Shown here piece by piece: positions 10,183-20,462 of a stretch of DNA of 64,000 bases. The position numbers were made by a program, and so were the translations under genes. Below the pieces are notes generated by a model. The model saw only the letters and a program-made list of their open reading frames with translations. It was not told the origin of the DNA and did not search any database. Numbering within the stretch: position 1 is the stretch's first letter; the number at the start of each line of letters is the position of its first letter. Source of the DNA: CAVOJV01 sp963696325 (GTDB lineage Bacteria; Pseudomonadota; Gammaproteobacteria; Competibacterales; Competibacteraceae). The stretch is taken from assembly GCA_963696325.1 (NCBI GenBank), contig CAVOJV010000047.1, forward strand, positions 1-64,000. Direction: 5' to 3'.

Positions 10183-10615
10183 TTAGCTATGCTCTTGGGG
10201 TTAGGCACTGTTCAGGCCGATACCCTCGATCTTCCCGCGCTGGGCAGGCAGGGCCAGTCAGTCGAAAGGATATCCACGCTTGCTGGTTGGTGCTAAAGCC
10301 TGGCGATGGCAGTTGGTGACAGCAGCTCAATGCTACTGCCCATCCGCAGCCAGGATGGGCCTATAATTCCGAAAATATCTGGTTGCCGATGCCAGTGGAC
10401 AGAGGATTGACCGTGGTCTCGGAGGGAGATTCCTGGTTTGGAAGCTGGGAAAGCGGGATGAAAATTATCGCTTACCGGTAAGCCGCAAGTCCGTGTCGGC
10501 ATCGTTCCGTGGGCTATAGTTACAAAGCGCGTACTCGTTAAATGGAATTTCCGGTAGTAGGCGATGAACACTGGTTATTGCGGGCGGGCAAACCTAACAT
10601 TAAAGGCGACCAATC
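10183..10615. other. Intergenic region upstream of pyk
   Basis: No convincing gene on either strand. A hairpin with an 8-bp stem (GCCCATCC at 10338-10345, GGATGGGC at 10353-10360) could terminate transcription from the Hsp70-like gene, although no U-tract follows. The pyk promoter must lie between there and 10615; a purine-rich AAAGG lies just before its ATG. Confidence 0.4.
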
Positions 10616-12034
10616 ATGCGACGGCGGGCTAACGCCAAAATTATCGCGACGCTGGGTCCGGCCAGCACCGATGCGGACACCGTGCGCGCCCTGTTTGATG
10701 CGGGTGTCGATGTCTTCCGGCTTAACTTCAGCCACGGCGCCTATGAGGAGCACCGGCGGCGCGTTAAGACCATCCGCGAAGTCGAACGGCAGACCGGCCG
10801 GCCGATCGGTATTTTAATGGACCTGCAAGGGCCTAAGTTGCGCCTGGGCACCTTCGCGAACGGCCCGGTCCAGTTGCAGGCCGGCAGTGTCTTCCGGCTC
10901 GATTTGTCCGCGCAGCCCGGTACCGCCGCCCGCGCGCCATTGCCGCATCCGGAGATTTTCGCCGCCATCAAACCCGGTACCGAGCTGTTGCTGAACGATG
11001 GCAGAGTGCGCTTGCACATCCATCATTGCGGCGCCGACTTTGCCGAGACGGAAGTCCGGGTTGGCGGCGATCTGTCGGATCACAAGGGTGTCAATGTGCC
11101 GGGCGTGGTGTTGCCGCTGTCCCCGTTGACGGCAAAGGACCGCAAGGATTTAGCCTATGGACTGGAACTCGGGGTGGACTGGGTGGCGTTGTCTTTCGTG
11201 CAGCGCCCCGAAGATATCGATGAATTGCGGGCGCTGGTAGGAACCCGCGCGGCCATCCTGGCCAAACTGGAGAAACCTTCGGCCATCGAGTATCTCGATG
11301 GCATCGTTGCGCGCGCCGATGCGATCATGGTGGCGCGCGGCGACCTGGGCGTGGAGCTGCCTCCGGAACGGGTGCCCAGCATTCAGAAAAAAATTATCCA
11401 GGCCTGCCGGCGGGCAGGCAAGCCTGTGGTGGTGGCCACCCAGATGCTGGAATCCATGATCAAGGCGCCGGTTCCCACCCGGGCCGAGGCTTCCGATGTG
11501 GCTACCGCGATCTACGACAGCGCCGATGCCGTCATGCTGTCGGGCGAGACGGCGGTGGGGGAATATCCGGTGGAGGCGGTGGCGATCATGAACCGCATCA
11601 TCTTGCAGGTGGAACAGGACAGCTACTACCGCAAGCTGCTTGATGCCAGCCTGTCCGTACCCGAACCGACTACTGAAGACGCCATCTGCAGTGCTTTACG
11701 CACAATAACCCATATTCTGCCGATCGCTGCCATCGTCGCCTACACTACGTCCGGGTACACCAGTCTGCGCGCCGCCCGCGAGCGGCCGGCGGCGCCCATC
11801 CTGAGCCTTACGTCGCACCTGGAGGTCGCCCGGCGGTTGGCGCTGGTATGGGGCGTATATCCGGTGCACACGGTGGCAACCGAGCATGTCACCGAGATCG
11901 TCAACCAAGCCTGCGCCATCGCCAGCCGGGAGGGACTTGCCCGGACTGGTCAGGCGATTGTGATCGCGGCGGGAATGCCGATTGGCACGGCGGGCACCAC
12001 CAACCTGTTACGCATCGCCTGGATCGAGCCGTGA
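10616..12034 (+). CDS. pyk: Pyruvate kinase
   Basis: A 472-residue enzyme converting PEP and ADP to pyruvate and ATP. Seen: N-terminal RRRANAKIIATLGPAS, the substrate segment VFRLNFSHGAYEEH, MDLQGPKLRLG, the active-site segment AKLEKPSAIEYLDGIV, the metal-binding ARGDLGVELP, the signature KPVVVATQMLESM, and MLSGETAVGEYPVEA. Length is normal for bacterial type II enzymes. The 3' end overlaps the convergent malQ gene by 27 bases. In a glycogen-storing bacterium it would act late in glycolysis, opposite the PEP carboxylase encoded further along. Confidence 0.95.
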   Translation: MRRRANAKIIATLGPASTDADTVRALFDAGVDVFRLNFSHGAYEEHRRRVKTIREVERQTGRPIGILMDLQGPKLRLGTFANGPVQLQAGSVFRLDLSAQPGTAARAPLPHPEIFAAIKPGTELLLNDGRVRLHIHHCGADFAETEVRVGGDLSDHKGVNVPGVVLPLSPLTAKDRKDLAYGLELGVDWVALSFVQRPEDIDELRALVGTRAAILAKLEKPSAIEYLDGIVARADAIMVARGDLGVELPPERVPSIQKKIIQACRRAGKPVVVATQMLESMIKAPVPTRAEASDVATAIYDSADAVMLSGETAVGEYPVEAVAIMNRIILQVEQDSYYRKLLDASLSVPEPTTEDAICSALRTITHILPIAAIVAYTTSGYTSLRAARERPAAPILSLTSHLEVARRLALVWGVYPVHTVATEHVTEIVNQACAIASREGLARTGQAIVIAAGMPIGTAGTTNLLRIAWIEP

Positions 12035-14236
12035 GACGGCCCTTGGCCGCGCTTCCCGCATGACCCTCAAAACGGCCTGCATCCCTTCGTCGTCGAACAG
12101 ATCGGCCAGGGACAGGCGCAGCTTGCGCCGCCAGTTGGGATGCTCATCGACGGTCCCTGGCAGGTTAGCCTGTTCTTCCTGGCCCAGGACGTCTTCGAGC
12201 TGCACCATCATGATCTTGCTGTGTGAGTGCGCCAGCAGGTGATGGACCGCCGCCAGAAACTCAGTGGTTACGGCGGGCGGATCGCGCGGTGGCAGGGTGT
12301 CGGGGTCGGCAACCTTGGCATCCAGTAGCGCGTTGACCAGGCGCTCGCGATCGAGCGGCCGGCTGGCCACGTCATCCGCCTGCATCTTGGCATTGGGATA
12401 AAGTCCCAACCGCAAGCGCCAGTCGATATCTCGACCCAGCCACCAGCCGGCCAAGGTGGGTAGATCGTGGGTCGAGATCGTGACCAGGCTGTGTTCGGGA
12501 TAGACCTCCGGGCGCTTGAACAGTCCGTCGGGCCAGCGCTCGAAATACAACACCCGATAGGACAACACGCCGGCCGTGGCCACACTGTCGCGAAAGCCCT
12601 CGGGTACGGTACCAAGATCTTCGCCGATCACGATGCAGCGCTGGCGCTGGGATTCCAGGGCGAGGATACGCAACATGTCATCCAGCGGATAGCGGACATA
12701 GACGCCCGCAGTGGGCGGTAGACCGGGCGGAATCCAGTACAGCCGCAGCAAACCCATGACATGATCGATGCGCAACGCGCCGGCATGGCGCATGTTGGCG
12801 CGTAGCGCGGCGATCAGCGGGGTGAAGGCGCGTTCGCGCAAAGCCACTGGGTTGATAGGCGTCAGCCCCCAGTTCTGGCCCAATTGGTTGAGCGGATCGG
12901 GAGGGGCGCCAACCGACGCATCGGCCACCAGCAAACCCTGATCGCTCCAGGCTTCACCGCCCGCGGGGTCGACGCCAACCGCGAGGTCCATGTAGAGGCC
13001 GATCGGCATCCCCAATTCCCGAGCCCGGCGGACAACGGTGGCGAGTTGTTCATCCGCCACCCATTGCAGGTATTTAAAATAGCTCACCCGGTTCTGGTAC
13101 TTGGCGACAAATGCCTTTACCGCGGGTGAATCCGGGGATTGGTAGTCCGCTGGCCAGTTCCGCCAACTCCAGTGCTCCGCATCCTGGGCGTAAAAATACT
13201 CATGCAGGGTGTCGAACACGGCGAGGCGTTCCAACGCCGGTCCCATATCGTTACAAAAGCGCGCGAAAGCGCCGCCATGCCTGGTTTTAGCCCCCAGGTG
13301 GCGGCGCCGGAAATGCTCGAACAAAAGCGTCAGGACCTGCTGCTTGCAAGCGGCCACGCCGGCATAGTCGACAAACTCAGTCGCCCGCAGCCCCGCAAGT
13401 TTCGCCTGGAAGCGAGTGGTGTTGAACAGGGTCTGGACCTCCTTGCAGTCGGCAAAGTCCGGTATGGCGGGAACATCGATATACAGCGTATTGAGGAAGG
13501 AGCGGCTGGACGGCGAATACGGGCTGATATGGCTGGGGTTGGCGGGGTAGAGGGGATGCAGCGGGTTCAGTCCAACCGCCGCCGCGCCCGCCGCGGCCGC
13601 GCGTTCAACCAGAGCGAGCAGATCCCCGAAATCGCCCATCCCCCAGTTATGGTCGCTACGCAGGGTGTAAAGCTGAATGGCGAAGCCCCAGAGCCTGCTA
13701 TCCGGGGTAGCGGTTTCCGGCCTGCAGCAGGAACGCGGTGCGACGATAACGGTGGTTTCGCCGTCCAGCGAGGTCATGTCGGCATACTCGATACCGACGT
13801 TGAGGCGGTGATAGCCATGCGTGAGTTGCTCGGGCAGGCGCAAACCGCGCCGCTCGATCAGCCGATCCGCAATGGCGTAGATGGCTATGACCGGCATTTC
13901 TTCGGTGTTGACGCGGCCTTCGTAGCCAGTCCCAGCTTCCTCTATAAGCTTCCAGTACAGTATTGCCCCGGCCGGGTCCACTGGCAGGGTAATCGCCACG
14001 GTCCCCGGCTGGCACTCGGCGCCCACCACCGTGACAGGTTCCAGCAGCCGCCGCCAGGACCGCTGCTCATGGGCCTGCATGCTCGCCTCCACCTCGGTCT
14101 CGGTGGCGACGGTAAAGCCCATGGCGGCGAGCAAGGCATGCTTGACGTCGTCGCCAGTCTGGATCAGGTTGCCCCACACATCGTGATACGAGGTTTCAAT
14201 ACCAGCCAGCGCCGCCAGACGACCAAGGGCGCTCAT
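12008..14236 (-). CDS. malQ: 4-alpha-glucanotransferase (amylomaltase)
   Basis: A GH77 enzyme of 742 residues that transfers maltodextrin segments between chains. Catalytic motifs seen: ALRIDHVMGLLRLYW (nucleophile Asp), VIGEDLGTVPEGF (acid/base Glu) and TISTHDLPTLAGWW (transition-state Asp), in the expected order. The N-terminal 150 residues form the extra module found in proteobacterial MalQ. It is the last gene of a glgB-glgX-malQ cluster, 72 bases after glgX, and runs into pyk with a 27-base convergent overlap. Working with the debranching enzyme it would recycle short glucans from glycogen. Confidence 0.93.
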   Translation of the reverse strand: MSALGRLAALAGIETSYHDVWGNLIQTGDDVKHALLAAMGFTVATETEVEASMQAHEQRSWRRLLEPVTVVGAECQPGTVAITLPVDPAGAILYWKLIEEAGTGYEGRVNTEEMPVIAIYAIADRLIERRGLRLPEQLTHGYHRLNVGIEYADMTSLDGETTVIVAPRSCCRPETATPDSRLWGFAIQLYTLRSDHNWGMGDFGDLLALVERAAAAGAAAVGLNPLHPLYPANPSHISPYSPSSRSFLNTLYIDVPAIPDFADCKEVQTLFNTTRFQAKLAGLRATEFVDYAGVAACKQQVLTLLFEHFRRRHLGAKTRHGGAFARFCNDMGPALERLAVFDTLHEYFYAQDAEHWSWRNWPADYQSPDSPAVKAFVAKYQNRVSYFKYLQWVADEQLATVVRRARELGMPIGLYMDLAVGVDPAGGEAWSDQGLLVADASVGAPPDPLNQLGQNWGLTPINPVALRERAFTPLIAALRANMRHAGALRIDHVMGLLRLYWIPPGLPPTAGVYVRYPLDDMLRILALESQRQRCIVIGEDLGTVPEGFRDSVATAGVLSYRVLYFERWPDGLFKRPEVYPEHSLVTISTHDLPTLAGWWLGRDIDWRLRLGLYPNAKMQADDVASRPLDRERLVNALLDAKVADPDTLPPRDPPAVTTEFLAAVHHLLAHSHSKIMMVQLEDVLGQEEQANLPGTVDEHPNWRRKLRLSLADLFDDEGMQAVLRVMREARPRAVSRLDPGDA

Positions 14237-14308
14237 GCCCAGGCTCCTGCCAGGGCTATTGTTTGCTGCGCTAGGAGCGAGGTGCGTGGTATTGTCATGA
14301 GTGATAAG

Positions 14309-16453
14309 TTAGCCTCTGTGAACCAGGGAAAACACGATGACTGAGCGTGGCTCGAGGGTGACATTGCCATGCGCGGGTATGATCATATGGCCAACCGGTT
14401 GCTCGGGCCGAGCCGTGTCAAGCAGACAAATCCACTGCGCGGCGCCGCCGGTATCCGGCATGGTGAAGGATATTGGCGTCACGTGAGCGTTGAATACCAG
14501 CAGCAGGGTATCTTCAATCTCCGCTTGATCGTCGGTCACCGCGCCCGCACCCGCATCGCCCGCCAGTAGCACGCCAAGGCAGCGGGCATCCCGTTCCAGC
14601 CAGTGCTCCTGGAGCATGATACCGCCGCTCGGATTGATCCACTCGATATCCTTGAAGCCAGTGGACGGAGAGGTCGTTCGGCCATGCAGAAAGCGGGGGC
14701 GCCGCAACACCGCATAATCGCGGCGCAGGCGTATCAGGCGGCGCACGAAATCGAGGAATGCCCGGTCTTCGGCCTTGATTCCGGGCCAATTGATCCAACT
14801 GGTGAAGTTATCCTGGCAGTAGGCGTTGTTGTTACCACCCTGGCTGCGGCCGAACTCGTCGCCGGCGAGCAGCATGGGAGTGCCCTGCGCCAACAGCACG
14901 CTGGCCAGCATATTGCGGCGCTGGCGCAGGCGAATGTTGAGAATGTGGGGATCGTCGGTAGGGCCCTCGACGCCGTAATTGTCGCTGTAGTTGATCGGGT
15001 GGCCGTCGTTGTTGTTTTCGCCGTTGGCGCGGTTGTGGCGTTCCTTGTAGCTCACTAGATCGGCCAGGGTGAAACCGTCATGGCTGGCTACATAGTTGAC
15101 GCTGGACCAGGGCCGCCGGCCATGGTGTTCGAAGAAATCGCTGGAGCCCAGCAGATTGGTTGCCAGGTTGGGTAGCATGCCCTCGTCGCCGCGCCAGACG
15201 CGGCGCACGGTATCGCGGAAACGGTCATTCCATTCCACCGTGCCCGCGGGAAAACTGCCCAATTGATAACCGCCCGGCCCGATGTCCCAGGGTTCGGCAA
15301 TGTGTTTGACCCGGCACAGCACGGGGTCCTGGCGAATGGCGTCGAAAAAGCCGCTGCCCGGATCGTAGCCGTGCTCTTCCCGCCCCAGCGTCGACGCCAG
15401 GTCGAACCGGAAGCCATCCACGTGCATTTCGGTCACCCAGTAGCGCAGGCTGTCCATGACCATCTGTAATACCCGTGGGTGACTCAGGTTGACGGTATTG
15501 CCACAGCCGGTGTCGTTGACGTAGTAACGCCGGTCATCCGCTCGCAGTCGATAGTAGGAGGCGTTGTCAATGCCGCGAAAGCTCAGCGTTGGCCCGGCTT
15601 CGCTGCCCTCGGCTGTGTGGTTGTAAACCACATCGAGCAGCACTTCGATGCCGGCATCATGCAGCCGCCTTATCATGGTCTTGAATTCGGCCAGGCCATC
15701 GCCGCTCAGATAGCGCGGTTCCAACGCGAAGAAGGCGAAGGTGTTGTAGCCCCAGTAGTTGCGCAGGCCCTTTTCCAGCAGAAAACCTTCATCCACAAAG
15801 GCGTGGACCGGCATCAACTCCACCGACGTAATGCCCAGGGCCTTTAGATAAGCCACGCTGTTATGGTGGGAAAGGCCGGCGAACGTGCCCCGCTGATCCT
15901 CGGGTATGCCCTCCTGGAGGATCGTGAAGCCGCGCACATGAGCTTCATAAATGATGGTTTCCGACCAGGGAATCCGGGCCCGGACGTCGCTCCAAATGAA
16001 GGTGGGGTCCACGACCACGCATTTGGGCATGACGGGGGCGCTATCGCGGCTGTCGAAGGAGAGATCCTTATCGGCGTCGTTGACCTTATAGCCACAATGG
16101 ACATCCTTTAAGTGCAGTTGGCCTTTCAGTTGTCTGGCATAGGGGTCCAGCAGCAATTTGTGATGATTGAAGCGGTGGCCTAGATGGGGTTCATAGGGTC
16201 CGAAGACCCGGTAGCCATAGAGGGTGCCTGGGCTCGCGTCTGGCAGATAGCCGTGCCAGATCTCGTCGGTATATTCGGGGAGGGTGATGCGCTCGATTTC
16301 CCGTTGCCCCGAGGTATCGAACAAGCATAGGTCGACTCTTTCGGCATGCGCCGAGAACAGGGCGAAATTGACCCCCCGCTCGTCCCAGGTCGCCCCTAGC
16401 GGGTAGGGACTGCCCGGCAAAACTTTCAGTTTATGCGCTGTCATGCATGCCAA
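14309..16453 (-). CDS. glgX: Glycogen debranching enzyme GlgX
   Basis: A 714-residue GH13 isoamylase-type protein that hydrolyses alpha-1,6 branches of phosphorylase-limited glycogen. N-terminal CBM48-like domain (PLGATWDERGVNFALFSAHA), then the barrel motifs LLDVVYNHT, DGFRFDLAS (nucleophile), HIAEPWDIGPGGYQ (acid/base) and NYVASHDGFTLADLV (stabiliser). The gene begins 2 bases after the glgB stop, so translation is probably coupled. Length is slightly above that of E. coli GlgX (about 660). Confidence 0.93.
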   Translation of the reverse strand: MACMTAHKLKVLPGSPYPLGATWDERGVNFALFSAHAERVDLCLFDTSGQREIERITLPEYTDEIWHGYLPDASPGTLYGYRVFGPYEPHLGHRFNHHKLLLDPYARQLKGQLHLKDVHCGYKVNDADKDLSFDSRDSAPVMPKCVVVDPTFIWSDVRARIPWSETIIYEAHVRGFTILQEGIPEDQRGTFAGLSHHNSVAYLKALGITSVELMPVHAFVDEGFLLEKGLRNYWGYNTFAFFALEPRYLSGDGLAEFKTMIRRLHDAGIEVLLDVVYNHTAEGSEAGPTLSFRGIDNASYYRLRADDRRYYVNDTGCGNTVNLSHPRVLQMVMDSLRYWVTEMHVDGFRFDLASTLGREEHGYDPGSGFFDAIRQDPVLCRVKHIAEPWDIGPGGYQLGSFPAGTVEWNDRFRDTVRRVWRGDEGMLPNLATNLLGSSDFFEHHGRRPWSSVNYVASHDGFTLADLVSYKERHNRANGENNNDGHPINYSDNYGVEGPTDDPHILNIRLRQRRNMLASVLLAQGTPMLLAGDEFGRSQGGNNNAYCQDNFTSWINWPGIKAEDRAFLDFVRRLIRLRRDYAVLRRPRFLHGRTTSPSTGFKDIEWINPSGGIMLQEHWLERDARCLGVLLAGDAGAGAVTDDQAEIEDTLLLVFNAHVTPISFTMPDTGGAAQWICLLDTARPEQPVGHMIIPAHGNVTLEPRSVIVFSLVHRG

Positions 16454-16455
16454 GC

Positions 16456-18675
16456 CTATTCAAGTTCAAAGACCACTGTAGCCAGGGGGGGTATGGTGAT
16501 GAGCATGGAGTACGGCTGCCCCAGCCACGCCATGGCCTGAGAATAGGCTCCTCCAACGTTACCCACGTTGCTGCCGCCGTACATGGCGGCGTCGGTGTTC
16601 AATCGCTCGGCATAGAACCCTGGTTTGGGCACACCGATGCGGTAGTTATAGCGCGCCAAGGGGGTTAGGTTACAGGCCACCACCACTGGCGGCGTGTTTT
16701 TTTCGCCTTTACGCAGAAAAGTGAGGATGGAATTTTCCGCGTCACTGGCGTCAATCCATTGAAAACCTTCCGCTTGGCAATCAAGCTCATAAAGCGCCGG
16801 CGTTGAGCAATACAGACGATTCAGATCCCTGATCAGCCGGTGCACGCCGGCATGCCATTCCACATCCAGAAGATGCCAGTCAAGGCCCGCATCATGGTTC
16901 CATTCCCGCCCCTGGGCGAACTCACCACCCATGAACAGCAGCTTTTTACCAGGATGGGTCCACATGAAACCGAAATAAGCGCGCAGGTTGGCAAACTGCC
17001 GCCAGGCATCGCCAGGCATGCGGCCAAGCAGGGAGCGCTTGCCGTGCACCACCTCGTCATGACTCAAGGGCAGCACGAAATTCTCGGTAAAGGCATACAT
17101 CAGCCCAAAAGTCATCTCGTTGTGGTGGAAACGCCGGTATATAGGATCGCGGCTCATGTACTGGAGAGTATCGTGCATCCAGCCCATGTTCCACTTATAG
17201 CCAAAACCGAGTCCGCCCAGGTACACCGGCTGGGACACCGCAGGCCAGGCGGTGGATTCCTCGGCTATGGTAATGACGCCGTGGTGTTCCCCATAGACCA
17301 ATTTACTCAGGCGGCGCAGAAAGTCGATGGCCTCCAGATTTTCCCGGCCACCATACTTATTGGGAATCCATTCGCCCTCGTGGCGGCTGTAATCCAGGTA
17401 GAGCATGGAAGCCACCGCATCGACACGCAGACCATCGATATGATAGCTTTTTAGCCAAAACAGCGCATTGTTTAGCAAGTAGTTGGCCACCTCGTTGCGG
17501 CCAAAATTGTAAATCAGGGTGTTCCAATCCGTGTGAAAACCTTGGCGCGGGTCGGCATGTTCGTAGAGATGGGTGCCGTCGAAAAAGGCGAGGCCATGTT
17601 CATCGGTAGGGAAATGGCCGGGTACCCAATCGATCAACACGGCGATTTCCGCCTGATGGCAACAATCGACGAAATACTGAAAATCCTCGGGCGTACCGAA
17701 GCGACTGGTGGGTGCAAACAGCCCGATGGGTTGGTAACCCCAGGAACCATCAAATGGATATTCACAGATCGGCAACAACTCGATATGGGTAAAGCCCATT
17801 GCCTTGACGTAAGGGATCAGTTGCTCGGCCAGTTCGCGGTAGGTGAGATAGCGGTTGCCTTCTTCCGCCACCCGCTTCCAGGAGCCCAACTGGACTTCGT
17901 AGATGGAGATGGGCGCGTTGCGGGCGCCGCGTCTGGTGCGCGTCACCATCCAGCCCGCATCATTCCAGCGATGATGATCGATGCGCCGCACCACGGAGGC
18001 GGTGTGCGGCGGCTTTTCCATGGCGAATCCGTAAGGATCGGCTTTAAGCGGCAAGATCTCGCCTGCAGCGCTCTTGATCTCGTATTTATAGCGTTCGCCC
18101 TCGCCGATGCCGGGAACGAAGATCTCCCAAATTCCGACGCCCGGGCGCAGCCGCATGGTATGCCGGCGGCCATCCCACTGGTTAAAATCACCGACCACGG
18201 ATACTCGCCGAGCGTTGGGCGCCCAGACGGCGAAGGTCACGCCGCTGACGCCTTCGAATTTCGCCAGATGGGCGCCCATTTTTTCATAGGCGCGGTGGTG
18301 GGTGCCCTCGCCAAACAGGTGGAGATCCGTATCACCCAGAACTACTGTAAAACGGTAAGGATCCTCAATATCCTGGGTGCCGCCGGGGGTGGTTACACGC
18401 AAACGGTAGGGGTAACCCTGCTCGCGCCCTTCCACTGGCCCGGCGAAAAAACCGCCCTTATGAAGTCTCTCGAGCGTCGCAATGGTGGCGCCACTGTCAG
18501 CATCGATTACCTGAATCCTGGTCGCGCCTGGAACAAAAGCGCGAACGGCTACCGGGCCACCAGGATTTTCCCGGTGCATACCCAGAACCGTAAACGGGTC
18601 ACCATGATTGGCGCCCACGATAGCCTCGATCACCGCTTTGCTAAGGGCTACGGATTTAGAGGGTGTAGATATCAT
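16456..18675 (-). CDS. glgB: 1,4-alpha-glucan branching enzyme GlgB
   Basis: A 739-residue GH13 enzyme that forms alpha-1,6 branches in glycogen. It has two N-terminal beta domains (CBM48 region around VWAPNARRVSVVGDFNQWDG) and barrel motifs DWVPGHFPTDEHGL, YHIDGLRVDAVASMLYLDY (nucleophile Asp), TIAEESTAWP (Glu) and LPLSHDEVVHGK (Asp), with the usual all-beta C-terminus. It is first in the operon glgB-glgX-malQ. The 190-base gap to the divergent acyl-CoA synthetase gene holds the promoter region. No glgA, glgC or glgP occurs in the window. Confidence 0.95.
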   Translation of the reverse strand: MISTPSKSVALSKAVIEAIVGANHGDPFTVLGMHRENPGGPVAVRAFVPGATRIQVIDADSGATIATLERLHKGGFFAGPVEGREQGYPYRLRVTTPGGTQDIEDPYRFTVVLGDTDLHLFGEGTHHRAYEKMGAHLAKFEGVSGVTFAVWAPNARRVSVVGDFNQWDGRRHTMRLRPGVGIWEIFVPGIGEGERYKYEIKSAAGEILPLKADPYGFAMEKPPHTASVVRRIDHHRWNDAGWMVTRTRRGARNAPISIYEVQLGSWKRVAEEGNRYLTYRELAEQLIPYVKAMGFTHIELLPICEYPFDGSWGYQPIGLFAPTSRFGTPEDFQYFVDCCHQAEIAVLIDWVPGHFPTDEHGLAFFDGTHLYEHADPRQGFHTDWNTLIYNFGRNEVANYLLNNALFWLKSYHIDGLRVDAVASMLYLDYSRHEGEWIPNKYGGRENLEAIDFLRRLSKLVYGEHHGVITIAEESTAWPAVSQPVYLGGLGFGYKWNMGWMHDTLQYMSRDPIYRRFHHNEMTFGLMYAFTENFVLPLSHDEVVHGKRSLLGRMPGDAWRQFANLRAYFGFMWTHPGKKLLFMGGEFAQGREWNHDAGLDWHLLDVEWHAGVHRLIRDLNRLYCSTPALYELDCQAEGFQWIDASDAENSILTFLRKGEKNTPPVVVACNLTPLARYNYRIGVPKPGFYAERLNTDAAMYGGSNVGNVGGAYSQAMAWLGQPYSMLITIPPLATVVFELE

Positions 18676-18866
18676 TTATACCTCCCAAAGCGTTTTTAAC
18701 GCTGGTATTTCTACAATACCGGTAGGCATCGGTAAAGGAAAGTCAGTTCATGAAGCTGCAAGCCTGCGGAATTGACCAAAAGTTTATTATGGTCATTGCC
18801 GGAGCGGCGCCATCAACTATAATTTTCCATCCTTACCACCCCTATTAACAATCCCCAGGACGACCA

Positions 18867-20420
18867 ATGGCCAGATTTGGATACAGCGGTGAGCATCCGC
18901 CTGCCCGGTTTAACATGGCGCGCTATTGCCTGAACCTCGCCGCCAGAACTACGCCCGACCGGCTTGCGCTGGTGGTGGTCTCGGCTGCCGATGTATCCGC
19001 CGCGGCGACGGAGCGCTGGACCTACGCCGAGATCGACGACCGGGTGCGGCGGGTGGCGACTGGACTGCGTGGGCTTGGGCTGGGGCCGGGGGCACGGATC
19101 ATGATCCGCATGGGCAATACCAGCGATTATGCGCTCATGTTCTTCGGTGCTATCGCGGCGGGACTGGTGCCATTGCCGTCATCCGCGCAGTTGACCGAGC
19201 GGGAGGCGGACTTTCTATTGCTGGATTCGGGCGCTAGCCTGCTCGCCGTCTCGGAAGCGTTGAGCATTGAGCCACCGCCGGGCGTGCGGGTGTTGGAGCC
19301 TGCCGATATCGCGGCGTTGAAGGCGACCGCGAGTCCCGGGGACTATGCAGACACCGCTGGCGACGACCCGGCTTTCCTCATCTATACCTCCGGCACCACC
19401 GGCAGCCCCAAGGGTGTGCTGCATGCCCAGCGTTCCGCCTGGGGACGGCGCCCGATGTATCAGGGCTGGTATGGCGGCATGGGGAGCGCGGATGTCGTGC
19501 TGCACGCCGGTGCTTTCAACTGGACCTACACCCTGGGCGTGGGCCTGACGGACCCCTGGGCCAATGGCGCTACCGCCGTGCTCTATAACGGGCCGCGCGA
19601 TGTCACGGTCTGGCCCAGGCTGATCGAACGGTTCCGGGCAACGTTGTTTGCAACCGTGCCGGGGCTTTATCGGCAGGTCCTGAAGTACTGCGATCTCGGC
19701 GCTCATGACCTGAGCAGCCTGCGCCATGGCCTGACGGCAGGCGAGGCGCTTAGCCCGGCGTTGCTGGAGGCGTGGCGGGCAGCCACCGGCAAGGAACTCT
19801 TTGAGGCGCTGGGCATGAGCGAATGTTCCACCTATATCTCATCGTCCCCAGCGGTGCCGGTCCACCCCGGCAGTCCGGGCAAGCCTCAGGTCGGGCGGTG
19901 TGTGGCCGCGCTGCCCGTGGCTGGTGGCGAGGAGCCGCTGCCGGCCGGGGAAATCGGCCTGCTGGCGGTGCACCGCAGCGATCCGGGGCTGATGCTGCGC
20001 TATTGGAACCGCCCCGAGGAGGAGGCCCTGGTATTTCGTGGCGAGTGGTTTATCGGCGGCGACCTGGCCAGTTTTGATGCCGAGGGCTACATGACCTACC
20101 ACGGCCGCAACGACGATCTCATGAATGCCATGGGTTACCGGGTTTCCCCGCTGGAGGTGGAGACTTGCCTGGGCCAGCATCCGGCGGTCGCCGAAGTAGC
20201 GGTGACGGAGCTACGGGTGCGTGAGGATGTCAGCGTGATTGCGGCCTTCGTCGTGCCCAGGGACCCGGATGAGGAACTCGATGCCGCGCCGCTGCTGGCC
20301 TATGCTCATGAGAAGCTGGCCGCCTACAAATGCCCACGGGAAATTATTTTCACCGATGTCTTACCGCGTACCGCGAATGGCAAGGTTTTGCGGCGGCAGT
20401 TGGCAAAGTGGCGCTTATAG
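18867..20420 (+). CDS. AMP-dependent acyl-CoA synthetase/ligase
   Basis: A 517-residue member of the ANL superfamily that activates a carboxylic acid to an acyl-adenylate and then a CoA thioester. Seen: LIYTSGTTGSPKGVLHAQRS (P-loop-like motif), EALGMSECSTYIS (adenine binding), GEWFIGGDLASFDAEGYMTYHGRNDDLMNAMGY (hinge, with RND in place of the usual RxxD/K), and the C-terminal catalytic Lys in PRTANGKVLRRQL. The small-molecule substrate cannot be told from sequence; benzoate/cyclohexanecarboxylate or medium-chain acids are possible. It stands alone between glgB and ppc. Confidence 0.85.
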   Translation: MARFGYSGEHPPARFNMARYCLNLAARTTPDRLALVVVSAADVSAAATERWTYAEIDDRVRRVATGLRGLGLGPGARIMIRMGNTSDYALMFFGAIAAGLVPLPSSAQLTEREADFLLLDSGASLLAVSEALSIEPPPGVRVLEPADIAALKATASPGDYADTAGDDPAFLIYTSGTTGSPKGVLHAQRSAWGRRPMYQGWYGGMGSADVVLHAGAFNWTYTLGVGLTDPWANGATAVLYNGPRDVTVWPRLIERFRATLFATVPGLYRQVLKYCDLGAHDLSSLRHGLTAGEALSPALLEAWRAATGKELFEALGMSECSTYISSSPAVPVHPGSPGKPQVGRCVAALPVAGGEEPLPAGEIGLLAVHRSDPGLMLRYWNRPEEEALVFRGEWFIGGDLASFDAEGYMTYHGRNDDLMNAMGYRVSPLEVETCLGQHPAVAEVAVTELRVREDVSVIAAFVVPRDPDEELDAAPLLAYAHEKLAAYKCPREIIFTDVLPRTANGKVLRRQLAKWRL

Positions 20421-20462
20421 AGATAGTTGGTTTCCCATTCGCGTCCGCGCCCGTCTTGATTC

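Noticed and set aside
13139..14344. Long plus-strand open frame of about 400 codons opposite malQ
   Set aside because: It mirrors malQ on the other strand, has no family pattern, and arises from high GC content.
17533..18699. Long plus-strand open frame opposite glgB
   Set aside because: Antisense shadow of a well-supported GH13 gene; no motif.
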